From NCBI RefSeq assembly GCF_022171985.1, contig NZ_JAJVHF010000008.1, positions 97,771 through 161,770 of the forward strand: 64,000 nt of DNA, in the 5' to 3' direction. This document shows, in pieces, positions 19,709 through 29,973 of this stretch (position 1 is its first letter; every line of letters starts with the position of its first letter). The stretch comes from Huaxiibacter chinensis. GTDB lineage: Bacteria; Pseudomonadota; Gammaproteobacteria; Enterobacterales; Enterobacteriaceae. Below the pieces are notes generated by a model. It had not been told where the DNA came from, did not search any database, and saw nothing but the letters and a program-made list of their open reading frames with translations. The translations under genes were made by a program, and so were the position numbers.

Positions 19709-21712
19709 GTGGCGCCTTTCGCGTCAATCGTGGCGCAGTTAGCGCGAGAAGGGCACCGCCGCCTGGTTGTGCTGAGCGGCGATGTAAGCTGGACACAGGC
19801 CCGCTCGCAGGCATTACGTGAGCAACTTCCCGGAGACTGGCTATGGGTAGGGGATGACGCGTCCGTTGAGCCAGGCTGTGCGCCCAAGGCGCTCAGCAGG
19901 CTGCTGGGGCGCGAGTTCACCCATGCTATCTTCGATGCCCGCTGCGGGTTCGATGTTTCCGCTTTTGCGGCACTCAGCGGCACGCTGCGTGCCGGCAGCC
20001 TGCTGGTCTTGTTGCTGCCAGCGCTCACCCGCTGGCCAGAGCAGGTCGACCAGGACTCCGTGCGCTGGAGCGACAGTCCCAATCCTGTATCCACTCCTCG
20101 TTTTGTTCGCCATTTTTGTCGGGTTATCACTCAGGACCCGGCGGTCATTGTCTGGCAGCAGCATGACCCGCTACCTGTCGCCCCCCTGCCTTTCGCGCCG
20201 GAGTGGCTTCCTGCCAGCGGGGAACCGCTGAACGAACAGGCGAAGATTTTGACCGCGCTGGAATCAATGGCATCCGGCGTTGCCGTGGTGACCGCCCCCC
20301 GTGGACGCGGGAAGTCGGCGCTTGCTGGCATGCTGTTGCAGCGGATAAAGGGTCGCGCGCTTGTGACGGCCCCGGCTAAAGGGGCAACCGAGGTTATTGC
20401 GCAGTTTGCCGGTGACAAATACCACTTTATGGCACCAGATGCGTTGTTAGCCTGCACGGAAGACGCGGACTGGCTGGTGGTTGATGAAGCGGCCGCCATT
20501 CCCGGCCCTCTGCTCGGGAAGCTGGTCTCTCGCTTTTCACGCGTCCTGCTGACCACCACCGTGCAAGGCTATGAAGGAACGGGCCGGGGATTTTTACTGA
20601 AATTCTGCGCCCGCTTCAGCCATCTGCATCATTATTCACTTTCAGAGCCCGTCCGCTGGGCGCCAGGCTGTCCCCTTGAGCGGGTCATTGCCAGTGCATT
20701 GCTGTTTGATGATGAACCCGGCCCCGCGCCCCTGACGGGAGAAACGTTCATTACCCCCGTGGAGCCGCAGGTCTGGGAACATCAGCCTGAGCTTGCTGCC
20801 CGTATCTATGCGCTGCTGTGCTCGGCGCATTACCGTACTTCGCCCCTCGACCTGAGACGCATGATGGATGCGCCGGGGCAGCATTTTGCCGTGGCGCAGG
20901 TGGCAGACACGCTCACCGGCGCGCTGTGGCTGGTGGATGAGGGCGGGTTAAGCCCGGCGCTAAGTCAGGCCGTCTGGGCGGGCTACCGTCGGCCACGTGG
21001 TAATCTGGTGGCGCAGTCGCTGGCCGCACACGGCGGTGCGCCACTAGCCGCGACCTTGACGGGGCGGCGCATCTCTCGCGTCGCGGTGCATCCTGCTCGT
21101 CAGCGAGCGGGCACGGGGCAGGCGCTGATTCACGCCGTCAGCCGGGCGGAAAACCTGGACTACCTTTCCGTCAGCTTCGGCTATACCGACGAACTGTGGC
21201 GCTTCTGGCAGCGTTGCGGCTTTGTGCTGGTGCGCATGGGGAGCCATCGGGAGGCCAGTAGCGGGTGTTACACCGCGATGGCGCTCTTGCCGCTTACGGA
21301 AGCGGGCAGGGCGTTATGCGAAGGGGAGCACCGCAGGCTTTGTCGCGATGCGCGCGTCATTGAACGCTGGAATGGCGAAAAGATCCCTGTCGTCGATGGC
21401 TGGGCGTCTACCCTTAACAGTGACGACTGGCTGGAGCTGGCCGGCTTTGCCTTTGCCCACCGGCCTTTCTCTGCCTCAGTGGCTGCGCTGACGCGGCTGC
21501 TGATGGAAAGCGAACGGCCTCTTCAGGCATTGCGGGGCAAAATTGAGCGGGGTCTGGACGATGCCGCACTGGGGTCAACCCTTGCACTTCCGGGGCGCAA
21601 AGCGCTGCTCGTCGCACAGCGCGCTGAGACGGCGCAGGCGTTGTCAGCACTGGATCCCACCCGCTGCGAGCAGCTGAAAACGGCCATTATGCAATGGCAA
21701 TTTTTTCACTGA
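19709..21712 (+). CDS. tmcA: tRNA(Met) cytidine acetyltransferase TmcA
   Basis: Makes N4-acetylcytidine at the wobble position of elongator tRNA-Met using acetyl-CoA and ATP, preventing misreading of AUA. I start at GTG 19709, preceded by GGGAGGAA at 5 nt; the in-frame TTG at 19688 has no ribosome site. Length 667 (E. coli 671). The RNA-helicase-like module has a Walker A (RGRGKSAL, about 198-205) and Walker B (VVDEAAAIP, near D259-E260), and the GNAT module carries VHPARQRAGTGQALI. The N-terminal region is diverged but SGDVSW and IFDARCGFD match. Confidence 0.95.
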   Translation: MAPFASIVAQLAREGHRRLVVLSGDVSWTQARSQALREQLPGDWLWVGDDASVEPGCAPKALSRLLGREFTHAIFDARCGFDVSAFAALSGTLRAGSLLVLLLPALTRWPEQVDQDSVRWSDSPNPVSTPRFVRHFCRVITQDPAVIVWQQHDPLPVAPLPFAPEWLPASGEPLNEQAKILTALESMASGVAVVTAPRGRGKSALAGMLLQRIKGRALVTAPAKGATEVIAQFAGDKYHFMAPDALLACTEDADWLVVDEAAAIPGPLLGKLVSRFSRVLLTTTVQGYEGTGRGFLLKFCARFSHLHHYSLSEPVRWAPGCPLERVIASALLFDDEPGPAPLTGETFITPVEPQVWEHQPELAARIYALLCSAHYRTSPLDLRRMMDAPGQHFAVAQVADTLTGALWLVDEGGLSPALSQAVWAGYRRPRGNLVAQSLAAHGGAPLAATLTGRRISRVAVHPARQRAGTGQALIHAVSRAENLDYLSVSFGYTDELWRFWQRCGFVLVRMGSHREASSGCYTAMALLPLTEAGRALCEGEHRRLCRDARVIERWNGEKIPVVDGWASTLNSDDWLELAGFAFAHRPFSASVAALTRLLMESERPLQALRGKIERGLDDAALGSTLALPGRKALLVAQRAETAQALSALDPTRCEQLKTAIMQWQFFH

Positions 21713-21785
21713 CTTCTTCAGTAAAGTGGCATGGTCATCACCCCGCAAAGGCGTAGAATCCCGCTTATCGATTCAGGAGACTGCC

Positions 21786-22481
21786 ATGAAACATGACCAT
21801 TTTATTGTTCAAAGCCCCGATAAACCCGCGCAGCAATTATTACTTTTGTTCCATGGGGTCGGGGATAATCCGGTCAATATGGGACAAATCGGAAGCTGGT
21901 TTGCGCCCGTTTTTCCTGATGCTCTGATTATCAGCATTGGCGGTGTGGAAGCCTGCGGCCCTGACGGACGTCAGTGGTTTTCCGTGCAGGATGTCAGCGA
22001 AGAGAATCGCCAGGCACGCATCGATGCCATTATGCCGACGTTTATCGAAACGGTACGCCACTGGCAGCAGCAAAGCGGCGTCAACGCTGCGGCTACGGCA
22101 CTGATTGGCTTCTCCCAGGGGGCTATCATGTCCCTTGAAAGCGTGAAGGCGCAACCGGGGCTTGCCTCACGCGTGATTGCTTTCAACGGACGTTTTGCGA
22201 CCTTGCCGGAAACCTCATCGACCTTAACGACGATCCATTTGATCCACGGCGGTGAGGACAGGGTTATTGAGCTTTCTCATGCGGTTGCAGCGCAGGAAGC
22301 CTTGATCCGGGCTGGGGGAGATGTGACGCTGGATATCGTCGATGAGCTGGGACATGCCATTGACGATCGCAGCATGCAGTTTGCGCTGGATCATCTGCGT
22401 TATACCGTGCCGAAGCACTACTTTGACGAGGCGCTGAGCGGCGGTAAACCAAACGATGATGATATCGTTGAGTTTATGTAA
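21786..22481 (+). CDS. ypfH: Esterase YpfH, alpha/beta hydrolase
   Basis: 231-residue cytoplasmic hydrolase of the phospholipase/carboxylesterase family. The catalytic triad reads S110 in GFSQGA, D158 in HGGEDRVI and H190 in ELGHAID. The ATG at 21786 has a CAGGAGA site upstream; the in-frame region back to 21726 is not family-like. E. coli YpfH shows esterase activity on short acyl esters; its natural substrate is unknown. Lies 73 nt after tmcA, same direction. Confidence 0.93.
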   Translation: MKHDHFIVQSPDKPAQQLLLLFHGVGDNPVNMGQIGSWFAPVFPDALIISIGGVEACGPDGRQWFSVQDVSEENRQARIDAIMPTFIETVRHWQQQSGVNAAATALIGFSQGAIMSLESVKAQPGLASRVIAFNGRFATLPETSSTLTTIHLIHGGEDRVIELSHAVAAQEALIRAGGDVTLDIVDELGHAIDDRSMQFALDHLRYTVPKHYFDEALSGGKPNDDDIVEFM

Positions 22482-22487
22482 GACTTA

Positions 22488-22515
22488 ACCGCCCTTCCCG
22501 GCAGGAGAGGGCGGT
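22488..22515. terminator. Hairpin between ypfH and ypfN
   Basis: ACCGCCCT (22488-22495) pairs with AGGGCGGT (22508-22515) across a 12-nt loop, in the gap between the two convergent genes. No clear T run, so a weak or factor-assisted terminator. Confidence 0.45.
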
Positions 22516-22529
22516 CAACGCAGAACGGT

Positions 22530-22727
22530 TTACTTCTTCTGGTCTTTATCCGGCCACTTGTCGTCGTCGTCCCACTTATCGTTAAAGTCACGATGAGGCG
22601 GGAGCTCAGGTTTGTTGGCGAGGAACTTCTTGTGATCGACACGCTTGAGATCTTTGATCACGTTCAGCAGCACGCCGACCAGGAACACCAACACCAAAAT
22701 CCACCAGTATTTTGCCAGCCAGTCCAT
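22530..22727 (-). CDS. ypfN: UPF0370 membrane protein YpfN
   Basis: 65 residues (E. coli 66). One N-terminal transmembrane helix ([17 protein letters not shown], about 8-24) and a strongly charged C-terminal tail rich in Asp and Lys, so a single-pass inner-membrane protein with the tail probably inside. No known function. It lies 25 nt after dapE in the same direction, as in E. coli. Confidence 0.93.
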   Translation of the reverse strand: MDWLAKYWWILVLVFLVGVLLNVIKDLKRVDHKKFLANKPELPPHRDFNDKWDDDDKWPDKDQKK

Positions 22728-22752
22728 TCGCTATTCCTTCTCAGAGCAGTCG

Positions 22753-23880
22753 TCAGGCGACGAGCTGCTCCATGATACGTTGATACATTCTTGCCAGTAG
22801 CTGTAAATCAGCCGCGTTCACGCATTCGTTAATTTTATGAATGGTGGCGTTTACTGGTCCCAGTTCGACAACCTGTGCACCCATACGAGCAATAAAGCGC
22901 CCGTCAGATGTCCCCCCGGTCGTCAGCAGTTGTGGCTTTATTTCATTATAGTGCGCGATGGCATTTACCACCGCATCGACCAGCTTACCGCGCTGCGTCA
23001 GGAATGGCTGACCGGAGAGCCACCAGTCGACGGTGTAACGCAGAGCGTGTTTTTCCAGCAGGGCGTGAACCCGGGCTTTGATCATTTCATCAGTCAGTTC
23101 CGTACTGAAACGGAAATTGAACTGCACAAACAGATCGCCTGGAATGACGTTATTGCTGCCCGTTCCGGCCTGCACGTTAGCAATTTGCATACTGGTTGGC
23201 GGGAAGAATTCATTCCCCTGGTCCCACTCGATTCCCACCAGCTCGTTGAGCATGGGTGCGGCACGATGAACCGGATTATCCGCCAGATGCGGATAGGCAA
23301 CATGCCCCTGCACGCCGTGAATCGTCAGATTGCAGGTCAGTGACCCGCGACGACCGTTTTTCACGACATCACCCACCACTTCGGTACTGGACGGTTCCCC
23401 GACAAGGCAATAATCCAGGCGTTCCTGACGCGCCATCAGCGCTTCGACAACCTTCACGGTGCCGTTTTTAGCACTGGCTTCTTCATCAGAGGTGATCAAA
23501 AACGCAAGACGGTTTTTATGCTGAGGGTGCTGGGCCACAAAGCGTTCCGCCGCCACAACCATCGCCGCCAGCGAACCTTTCATGTCGGCCGCGCCGCGCC
23601 CAAAAAGCATGCCGTCACGGATAGTGGGTTCAAACGGCGGGTTGATCCAGCGGTCTGCGTCGCCGGCCGGAACCACATCGGTATGCCCGGCAAATGCCAG
23701 CGTTTCGCCCTGACCGCGCCAGGCCCAGAAATTCTGGGTGTCGCCACTGTCCATACGCTCGATGGTAAAACCTATCGCACGCAGGCGTTCAATCATTAAC
23801 GCCTGACAACCTGCGTCATCCGGGCTAAGGGAAGGACGGCGAATAAGCTGCTGAGTCAGCTCAATGACCGGGCAAGACAT
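22753..23880 (-). CDS. dapE: Succinyl-diaminopimelate desuccinylase
   Basis: Zinc-dependent M20 hydrolase giving LL-diaminopimelate for lysine and peptidoglycan. The start [15 protein letters not shown] at 23880 gives 375 residues as in E. coli; the 16-residue extension upstream is not conserved. Metal ligands sit in AGHTDVV (H66, D68) and the catalytic base in TSDEEAS. It is 10 nt downstream of yffB, forming a yffB-dapE-ypfN unit. Confidence 0.97.
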   Translation of the reverse strand: MSCPVIELTQQLIRRPSLSPDDAGCQALMIERLRAIGFTIERMDSGDTQNFWAWRGQGETLAFAGHTDVVPAGDADRWINPPFEPTIRDGMLFGRGAADMKGSLAAMVVAAERFVAQHPQHKNRLAFLITSDEEASAKNGTVKVVEALMARQERLDYCLVGEPSSTEVVGDVVKNGRRGSLTCNLTIHGVQGHVAYPHLADNPVHRAAPMLNELVGIEWDQGNEFFPPTSMQIANVQAGTGSNNVIPGDLFVQFNFRFSTELTDEMIKARVHALLEKHALRYTVDWWLSGQPFLTQRGKLVDAVVNAIAHYNEIKPQLLTTGGTSDGRFIARMGAQVVELGPVNATIHKINECVNAADLQLLARMYQRIMEQLVA

Positions 23881-23890
23881 AGACTGCACC

Positions 23891-24238
23891 TCAAATATAA
23901 GTCTGGTAACTGGATTCACTAAAGCCAAGCAGCATAGGCTGCCCGGGCGCGCAGAGCAATGGGCGTTTGATTATCGCAGGCATTTCAAGCATTAATTTTG
24001 CGGCGCTGTCGGCGTCCTTGATGCTATTGCGTACATTTTCGTCCAGTTTACGCCAGGTGGTGCCACGGGTATTCAGCAGGGCTTCCCATCCGAGTTCGGC
24101 GATTGCGCTATGCAAAAAATCGGCATCAAGGCCATCGACGCGGTAATCATGAAAACGGTAGTCAACGTTGTTCGCCTCCAGATAACGGCGCGCTTTTTTG
24201 ATGGTGTCACAATTTTTAATGCCGTACATCACAATCAT
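23891..24238 (-). CDS. yffB: ArsC/Spx-family protein YffB
   Basis: 115 residues, thioredoxin fold with a single N-terminal Cys, C10 in [14 protein letters not shown]. coli YffB is a low-activity glutathione-dependent thiol reductase-like protein; arsenate reduction has not been shown. Translationally close to dapE (10 nt). Distinct from YfgD at 11561: the two are only distantly alike, mainly around the Cys motif and the Arg-Pro segment (RPLLC versus RPIVV). Confidence 0.9.
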   Translation of the reverse strand: MIVMYGIKNCDTIKKARRYLEANNVDYRFHDYRVDGLDADFLHSAIAELGWEALLNTRGTTWRKLDENVRNSIKDADSAAKLMLEMPAIIKRPLLCAPGQPMLLGFSESSYQTYI

Positions 24239-24626
24239 GGTGAATCCTTTTGTTTTAATTTGCAGTAAATGTTCAATATTTTAGATGTTGTGTAATGTTG
24301 GGAAATATAACACATTCGCATTATCAGTTATTTTTAATATAAGGCTTTATTCGCGCTACATGTGTACGCCGAATATTCTTTCATCTTTTTCGCATAGTTG
24401 TCCAGTTGAGATATATTCCGCCAGAAACAGTGGGTAAGAGCCGCTCTCACCCGAATGAATGGTTATTTCAAAATATTGCTATTGGTCACATAAAGTTTAC
24501 GGTGATACGTTCATATTTAGCGTAAATACAAACAGGGCGGGGTAAACAATCGCAGCAATTGATTAAACGTTCTTCACAAAGAAGTCAGATTTTCGTAGAA
24601 TACGCATAATAAGAAACGAGGTTGTT
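24239..24626. other. AT-rich intergenic region between yffB and ypfM
   Basis: 388 bp without a supported long gene. It holds the divergent promoters of yffB (left) and ypfM (right) and is more AT-rich than its surroundings. I see no tRNA, repeat or clear operator. Small ATGs occur but without convincing ribosome sites. Confidence 0.6.
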
Positions 24627-24686
24627 ATGATTGAACATGAACTGGGGAACTGGAAAGACTTTATCGAAGATATGCTTCGTAAATGA
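24627..24686 (+). CDS. ypfM: Small protein YpfM (19 residues)
   Basis: The frame encodes MIEHELGNWKDFIEDMLRK, which differs at two positions from the E. coli small protein YpfM as I remember it (MIERELGNWKDFIEVMLRK). ACGAGG lies 6 nt before the ATG. YpfM was found among expressed E. coli small proteins; its function is unknown. The sequence is amphipathic and probably soluble. A terminator follows at 24755. Confidence 0.88.
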   Translation: MIEHELGNWKDFIEDMLRK

Positions 24687-24754
24687 CATTCTGGAAGAAT
24701 TGCAAGAGCACGTATTAAGCAAAAAAACGATAGCGTGAATATAATCACGCAGTA

Positions 24755-24783
24755 AAAGGCGGCCCTCACAGCCGCCTTTTTTA
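24755..24783. terminator. Terminator after ypfM / end of acrD
   Basis: Stem AAAGGCGGC (24755-24763) / GCCGCCTTT (24771-24779), 7-nt loop, T run to 24783. It serves ypfM on the plus strand and, with the A run on the left, can serve acrD on the minus strand. Confidence 0.85.
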
Positions 24784-24793
24784 TTTCTGCCCG

Positions 24794-27700
24794 TTACTCA
24801 GGCCGCTCCTTCAGCGGGAAGCGGCGGCGTACCAGCACAAAGAATAACGGCACAAAATAGATAGCCAAAACGGTGGCTGAAATCATCCCGCCCATTACGC
24901 CCGTACCGACCGCATGCTGACTGCTTGAACCCGCGCCGGAACTGGTTGCCATCGGCAGGACGCCAAACACAAACGCCAGCGACGTCATCAAAATAGGTCG
25001 CAACCGCTGACGGCACGCATGCAGCGTGGAAGACAACAAATCATGGCCTTTCGCGTTCATCTCATTGGCAAATTCGACAATCAAAATGGCGTTTTTCGCC
25101 GACAGGCCAATCACCGTTAACAGCCCGACCTGGAAATAGACGTCATTCTCCAGCCCGCGCATCCAGGTGGCTAACAGCGCGCCAATGACCCCAAGCGGAA
25201 CCACCAGCATCACCGAGAACGGTACGGACCAGCTTTCATACAGCGCGGCCAGACACAGGAAGACAACCAGCAGCGAGAGCGCATAGAGGGCAGGGGCCTG
25301 TGCCCCGGATAACCTTTCCTGATAGGACATCGCCGTCCATTCCAGACCAAAGCCCGTCGGCAGCTGCTGTACCAGTTTCTCCATGACGTCCATGGCCGTA
25401 CCGGTACTGACGCCAGGCGCGGCTTCCCCGACGATTTCCAGCGCGGAGTAGCCGTTATAGCGTTCGAGGCGCGGAGAACCGCTCTCCCAGTGCGACGTGG
25501 CAAAGGCGGAAAACGGCACCATGCCCCCGGCATTATTCCGCACATACCACAGGTTAATATCGTCAGGCAGCATGCGATAAGGGGCGGCAGCCTGAACATA
25601 GACCTTCTTCACGCGGCCCCGGTCCATAAAGTCATTCACGTAGCTTGAGCCCCAGGCGGTTTGCAGGGTGTCATTTATGTCATCAATAGAAACCCCGAGC
25701 GCCTGCGCTTTTCGCTGATCGATATCAATCTGTAGCTGTGGGCTGTCATCAAGACCATTGTGTCGGACGCGGGTCAGGGACGGATCTTTGCCCGCCAGTT
25801 CAAGCAGCCGATCGCGGGCCGCCATCAGCGCATCGTGACCGGCCCCGGCGTGATCCTGCAGTTCCATATCGAAACCTGCGGAGCTGCCAAGCCCGCTGAT
25901 GGCGGCCGGACTGCTGGCAAAGACGCGTGCTTCCTTAATGCGGCTGAAGGCTTTGGTGGCCCGTTCAATAATGGCAAACGAGGAGCCTGCCGTGCTGTCC
26001 CTGTCTTTCCAGTCTTTCAGGCGAACAAACATTCGCGCTACGTTCTGCCCGTTGCCGCCAGGCCCGGAGCCTACCGTGGAAAACACCGACACAATGTTGT
26101 CTTTTTCCTGGTTGAAATAGTACGACTCAACCTTTTCGACCACTTTCAGGGTCTGCTGCTGGGTTGCTCCACTCGGAAGCTGAACGGACGTGATGAACAT
26201 ACCCCGGTCTTCCAGCGGCAGGAAGGAGGTGGGCAGACGCAGGAATAAAAAGACCATGCCCCCGAGCAGCAGGATGTAGATAACTATCCAGCGCAGGCTA
26301 CGGTGTAAAATCTTCGCCACGCCTGCCTCGTAGCGTGCGGCATTTCGGTTGAACATCCGGTTAAACCAGCCAAAGAAGCCTGTCTGCCCGTGCTGTTCAC
26401 CTTTGTGCAGCGGTTTGAGTAGCGTCGAGCACAGTGCAGGCGTCAGAATCATCGCCACCAGTACGGACAACACCATTGCCGACACGATGGTGATGGAGAA
26501 CTGGCGGTAGATGGCTCCGGTGGTACCGCCGAAGAACGCCATAGGGACAAAGACCGCCGACAGCACCATCGCGATACCGACCAGAGCACCCTGAATCTGG
26601 CCCATCGACTTACGGGTGGCCTCTCGCGGCGAGAGACCCTCCTCGGTCATGATGCGCTCGACGTTTTCCACCACCACAATGGCATCGTCCACCAGCAGAC
26701 CAATCGCCAGCACCATGGCAAACATGGTAAGGGTGTTGATGCTGTAGCCAAAGGCATACAGCACGGCAAAGGTCCCCAGCAAAACCACCGGAACCGCGAT
26801 TGTCGGGATAAGTGTCGCCCGGAAATTTTGCAGGAAGAGGTACATCACCAGGAACACCAGCGCGATCGCTTCGAGCAGAGTTTTAACCACATCCTCAATC
26901 GAAGCCTTCACAAAGGAGGTGGTTTCATAAGCGACTTTATATTCCAGCCCGTGCGGAAAATAGTGCGACAGCTCATCCAGTCGATCGAGGACCAGCTTCG
27001 CCGTCGCCATTTCGTTTGCGCCCGAAGCAAGCTTTACCCCCAGTCCGGAAGCCTGTTTCCCGTTAAAGCGGCTGAGATAGTCATATTTCTCGGCCCCCAT
27101 CTCCACGGTCGCCACATCGCCCAGACGCACTTCGGAACCATCCTGATTGACGCGCAGGGTGATATCGCGGAACTGCTGCGGGGTCTGTAACAGCGACTGC
27201 GAGTTGATCGTGGCGTTCAGCGCCTGCTTATCCACGGAAGGGGTACCGCCCAGCTGACCCACGGCAATTTGCGCATTCTGGGATTTAATGGCATCCGTGA
27301 CGTCCGTTGCGGTCATCTGCACGCTGTTAAGTTTTGCCGGGTCGAGCCAGATACGCATCGAATATTGCGAACCATAGGCGTCAATATCACCGACGCCGTT
27401 AATTCGGCTCAGGGGGTCCTGAATATTACTGGCGACGTAGTCCGCAATATCCTGCTTATCCATCGAGCCGTCGGTAGAGACGAAGGCGATGGTAAGGATA
27501 TTGGAGTCGCCCGTTTTACGGACGGTCACGCCCTGATTCTGTACCGCTTGCGGCAATTTACGCATGGCCGATTGCAGCTGATTTTGCACCTGTTGCACCG
27601 CCTCGTCCGGGTCGGCACCGGCACTAAAGCTCAAGGTTACGGTCGCCTGTCCGGTTGCGCTGCTCTGTGACGACATGTACATCAGGTTATCGAGCCCGGT

Positions 27701-27907
27701 CATATTCTGCTCAATAACCTGGGTGACGGTGTTCTCAAGCGTCTGAGCCGACGCGCCAGGGTAGTTGGCGGTGATCCGCACATTCGGCGGGGCCAGATCG
27801 GGATATTGCTCAACGGGAAGTGACAAAATGGCAAGTGTGCCTGTCAGACATAAAATAATTGCCAACACCCAGGCAAAAATGGGGCGATCGATGAAGAAAT
27901 TCGCCAT
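24794..27907 (-). CDS. acrD: Multidrug efflux RND permease AcrD
   Basis: Inner-membrane RND pump that works with AcrA and TolC and exports aminoglycosides, bile acids and some beta-lactams. 1037 residues as in E. coli, starting [17 protein letters not shown], with 12 transmembrane helices and two large periplasmic loops. The proton-relay aspartates sit in [13 protein letters not shown]. No adaptor gene accompanies it, as usual for acrD. A BaeR-box-like site lies 72-89 bp upstream, fitting BaeSR envelope-stress control. It follows narQ in the same direction but with its own leader of 188 bp. Confidence 0.97.
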   Translation of the reverse strand: MANFFIDRPIFAWVLAIILCLTGTLAILSLPVEQYPDLAPPNVRITANYPGASAQTLENTVTQVIEQNMTGLDNLMYMSSQSSATGQATVTLSFSAGADPDEAVQQVQNQLQSAMRKLPQAVQNQGVTVRKTGDSNILTIAFVSTDGSMDKQDIADYVASNIQDPLSRINGVGDIDAYGSQYSMRIWLDPAKLNSVQMTATDVTDAIKSQNAQIAVGQLGGTPSVDKQALNATINSQSLLQTPQQFRDITLRVNQDGSEVRLGDVATVEMGAEKYDYLSRFNGKQASGLGVKLASGANEMATAKLVLDRLDELSHYFPHGLEYKVAYETTSFVKASIEDVVKTLLEAIALVFLVMYLFLQNFRATLIPTIAVPVVLLGTFAVLYAFGYSINTLTMFAMVLAIGLLVDDAIVVVENVERIMTEEGLSPREATRKSMGQIQGALVGIAMVLSAVFVPMAFFGGTTGAIYRQFSITIVSAMVLSVLVAMILTPALCSTLLKPLHKGEQHGQTGFFGWFNRMFNRNAARYEAGVAKILHRSLRWIVIYILLLGGMVFLFLRLPTSFLPLEDRGMFITSVQLPSGATQQQTLKVVEKVESYYFNQEKDNIVSVFSTVGSGPGGNGQNVARMFVRLKDWKDRDSTAGSSFAIIERATKAFSRIKEARVFASSPAAISGLGSSAGFDMELQDHAGAGHDALMAARDRLLELAGKDPSLTRVRHNGLDDSPQLQIDIDQRKAQALGVSIDDINDTLQTAWGSSYVNDFMDRGRVKKVYVQAAAPYRMLPDDINLWYVRNNAGGMVPFSAFATSHWESGSPRLERYNGYSALEIVGEAAPGVSTGTAMDVMEKLVQQLPTGFGLEWTAMSYQERLSGAQAPALYALSLLVVFLCLAALYESWSVPFSVMLVVPLGVIGALLATWMRGLENDVYFQVGLLTVIGLSAKNAILIVEFANEMNAKGHDLLSSTLHACRQRLRPILMTSLAFVFGVLPMATSSGAGSSSQHAVGTGVMGGMISATVLAIYFVPLFFVLVRRRFPLKERPE

Positions 27908-27978
27908 GAAAAATGGACCTCGTTTTGCTGCGCATCGTTATTGTACATTGCCCGCAACACTCTAGCGGTTAGGCGGAT

Positions 27979-27996
27979 GCCAAACGTGGAGAAATT
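27979..27996 (-). promoter_or_regulatory. BaeR-box-like site upstream of acrD
   Basis: Minus strand AATTTCTCCACGTTTGGC agrees at 13 of 18 positions with the BaeR consensus I recall (TTTTTCTCCATDATTGGC), including TTTCTCCA and TTGGC. acrD is a BaeR target in E. coli. Confidence 0.55.
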
Positions 27997-28001
27997 AAGA
28001 A

Positions 28002-28020
28002 GATAATGTAAATTATCATT
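28002..28020. promoter_or_regulatory. Fur-box-like inverted repeat upstream of acrD
   Basis: gataatgtaaattatcatt agrees at 14 of 19 positions with the classic Fur box GATAATGATAATCATTATC and contains the palindrome GATAAT-gtaa-ATTATC. It may be a Fur site or simply an AT-rich dyad. Low confidence. Confidence 0.3.
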
Positions 28021-28095
28021 CGTTTCCTTCACGCTGTACCCGGGAGTATGGCCCGATTAGGCAGTGAACAAAGAGCACGCTTCTTTAATTTACCC

Positions 28096-29790
28096 TTATT
28101 TACCGTCACTTGACGTCGAAGAACGGAAGCGAACGGAGACCTGAGTACCGCCGTTTTGCGGCTGAGAAAAGGTCAACGTTCCGCCCAGGCGTCCCGCGCG
28201 TTCGCGCATGATATTCAGACCGTAATGGCCCGGCGGCTCGCTGGCATCCCCGATACCCACGCCATTATCCCGAACAGAAACCGTGTGCTCGCCGTCGGGC
28301 GCGGTAACGCAACTGACGATGATCTCAGTCGCCTGCGCATGTTTAATGGCGTTGAGCACCGCTTCGCGCACGATCTGCAGCAGATGCACCTGTTTTTGTG
28401 CATCCAGCGCCAGAGAGGAGAGACGGCAGTCGAGATGAAGCGCGGCGCTCGTCTGGCTTTGCAGTCCATCCAGCGCCTCCTGCAAGGCCGCCGGAAGGTT
28501 GGAGTGATTGAGTGTCAGACGGAAGGTCGTCAGAAGTTCCCGCAGCTGACGCCAGGCGTTGTTCAGCTCTCGCGAGAAATCAGCAATGATGGCCTGCGCC
28601 GGTACGTTATCCTGCGGCACAGCGCGCTTGAGCAGCGCCAGCTGAATGCGCAAATAGGACAACACTTGCGCCAGCGAATCGTGTAACTCACGCGCAATCG
28701 TGGCGCGTTCTTCCATCAATAACAGCTGCTGATAATGCTTCTGCGCCTGATTGAAATACAGACCGCGCCCCAGCATGGTGGCGACGCTTTTCATCAGAGG
28801 TAAAGAAACATCGACATTTTCATGCTGCCAGCGTAGCTCGCCAAACCGGGTATCCTGCATGATGACGGGCAGGGCGATAAGCTCGCGGTCGGCTTGCTTT
28901 ACGCCTTCGCAAAGCCTCCAGTTGTCACTCGATTGTAATTCCAGATAGTTCATACCGGTGTAAGCCTGCACGATTTGCAGGATATGACGGAAACAGTGCG
29001 TATCGATCTGACTGGTATTCAGCGCCTGAGAGCAGGTGAACAGCAGTTCAAGCTGCTGATGGGCTTCGTTCAGATGGTGCGTTTTTTCTTCGACCGTGGT
29101 TTCCAGTAAGCGATAGTGCTTATCCAGTTCGGACGACATATGGTTAAACGTGCGGGACAGCAGGCCGATTTCATTAGGCAGGCTCGCGCCGGGCGCATGA
29201 ATATTGAAATCACCCTGTTCCATTTGCAGGCTTGCGGCAACCAGATGATTCAGCGGGGCCACCACCTGACGTCGGATCTGACGCAGGGTGATCACCGCTA
29301 ACAGTAAAATACCCAGCCCACCGGCCAGTGAAAGGGCTACCACCAGCTGCATTTTATGCTCGGCATAGTGCTGGAGCGCCAGCACAAACGCGTCAATGCG
29401 TTGGACATACTGCTGAATGTGCGCCTGATACCAGGCTTTATCCTTCGCCTCGAGGTGGCTGTCCATCTCCTGCCAGGCGACCTGCAGTTGCTGATAGCCC
29501 TGTTTGACCGATTCCGGTACATACCAGCGATCCAGCTCCTGAAGGACCGGCGTGTTGAGGGTCTTCTGCCAGTGAAGACGATGTTCAGCAATGCTCACGT
29601 TGTTGCGCTCAAGATCGTAGCCCAGGCGGTAGCTCTGCATGCGAAGTGAGCCGGCAATATTAATGGCTTCAGCATCCCGCAGGCTGCTGGCAAGCGTCAT
29701 GAGTGCAATACCGCTGGTGAGGATGGAGAGCAAAATAATCGACAGAAAAGCCCGGGCCAGGCTTCCTGAGACAGGACGTTTAACAATCAC
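28096..29790 (-). CDS. narQ: Nitrate/nitrite sensor histidine kinase NarQ
   Basis: Membrane sensor that phosphorylates NarP and NarL in response to nitrate and nitrite. GTG start at 29790, 564 residues (E. coli 566). Two transmembrane helices (about 13-34 and 148-168) flank a periplasmic sensor with the ligand-binding P-box INIAGSLRMQSYRLG (43-57, R50). A HAMP linker, a GAF-like region and the HisKA_3 domain follow, with H370 in ARELHDSLAQ, and the ATPase has RDNGVGIG and GHYGLNIMRERA. No partner regulator is adjacent, as in E. coli. Divergent from aegA. Confidence 0.96.
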   Translation of the reverse strand: MIVKRPVSGSLARAFLSIILLSILTSGIALMTLASSLRDAEAINIAGSLRMQSYRLGYDLERNNVSIAEHRLHWQKTLNTPVLQELDRWYVPESVKQGYQQLQVAWQEMDSHLEAKDKAWYQAHIQQYVQRIDAFVLALQHYAEHKMQLVVALSLAGGLGILLLAVITLRQIRRQVVAPLNHLVAASLQMEQGDFNIHAPGASLPNEIGLLSRTFNHMSSELDKHYRLLETTVEEKTHHLNEAHQQLELLFTCSQALNTSQIDTHCFRHILQIVQAYTGMNYLELQSSDNWRLCEGVKQADRELIALPVIMQDTRFGELRWQHENVDVSLPLMKSVATMLGRGLYFNQAQKHYQQLLLMEERATIARELHDSLAQVLSYLRIQLALLKRAVPQDNVPAQAIIADFSRELNNAWRQLRELLTTFRLTLNHSNLPAALQEALDGLQSQTSAALHLDCRLSSLALDAQKQVHLLQIVREAVLNAIKHAQATEIIVSCVTAPDGEHTVSVRDNGVGIGDASEPPGHYGLNIMRERAGRLGGTLTFSQPQNGGTQVSVRFRSSTSSDGK

Positions 29791-29820
29791 TTTATCGCTT
29801 CCCGAACAAAATGAAACACA

Positions 29821-29847
29821 ATTTCACGGAAGGTGAAATTAATTGAT
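29821..29847. promoter_or_regulatory. Inverted repeat and FNR half-site in the narQ / aegA region
   Basis: ATTTCAC-ggaag-GTGAAAT (29821-29839) is a perfect 7-bp dyad, followed at 29843-29847 by TTGAT, one intact half of an FNR box (TTGAT-N4-ATCAA); the other half is poor. aegA is anaerobically expressed in E. coli, so FNR control is plausible but the site is weak. Confidence 0.3.
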
Positions 29848-29973
29848 CTACTACAGGATAGTTGTCAATAACGCCAGATTTTGGGCAATTGAACATTGCC
29901 TCAACGCCGCTGGATCGGTAAATACAATATTCTTATAAAAATAAGGGTTAATGCTAACAGAACGGGTGCTTTT

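Noticed and set aside
24239..24626. CpxR box or small RNA between yffB and ypfM
   Set aside because: GTAAA motifs occur but not with the GTAAA-N5-GTAAA spacing, and no structured transcript with its own terminator is seen.
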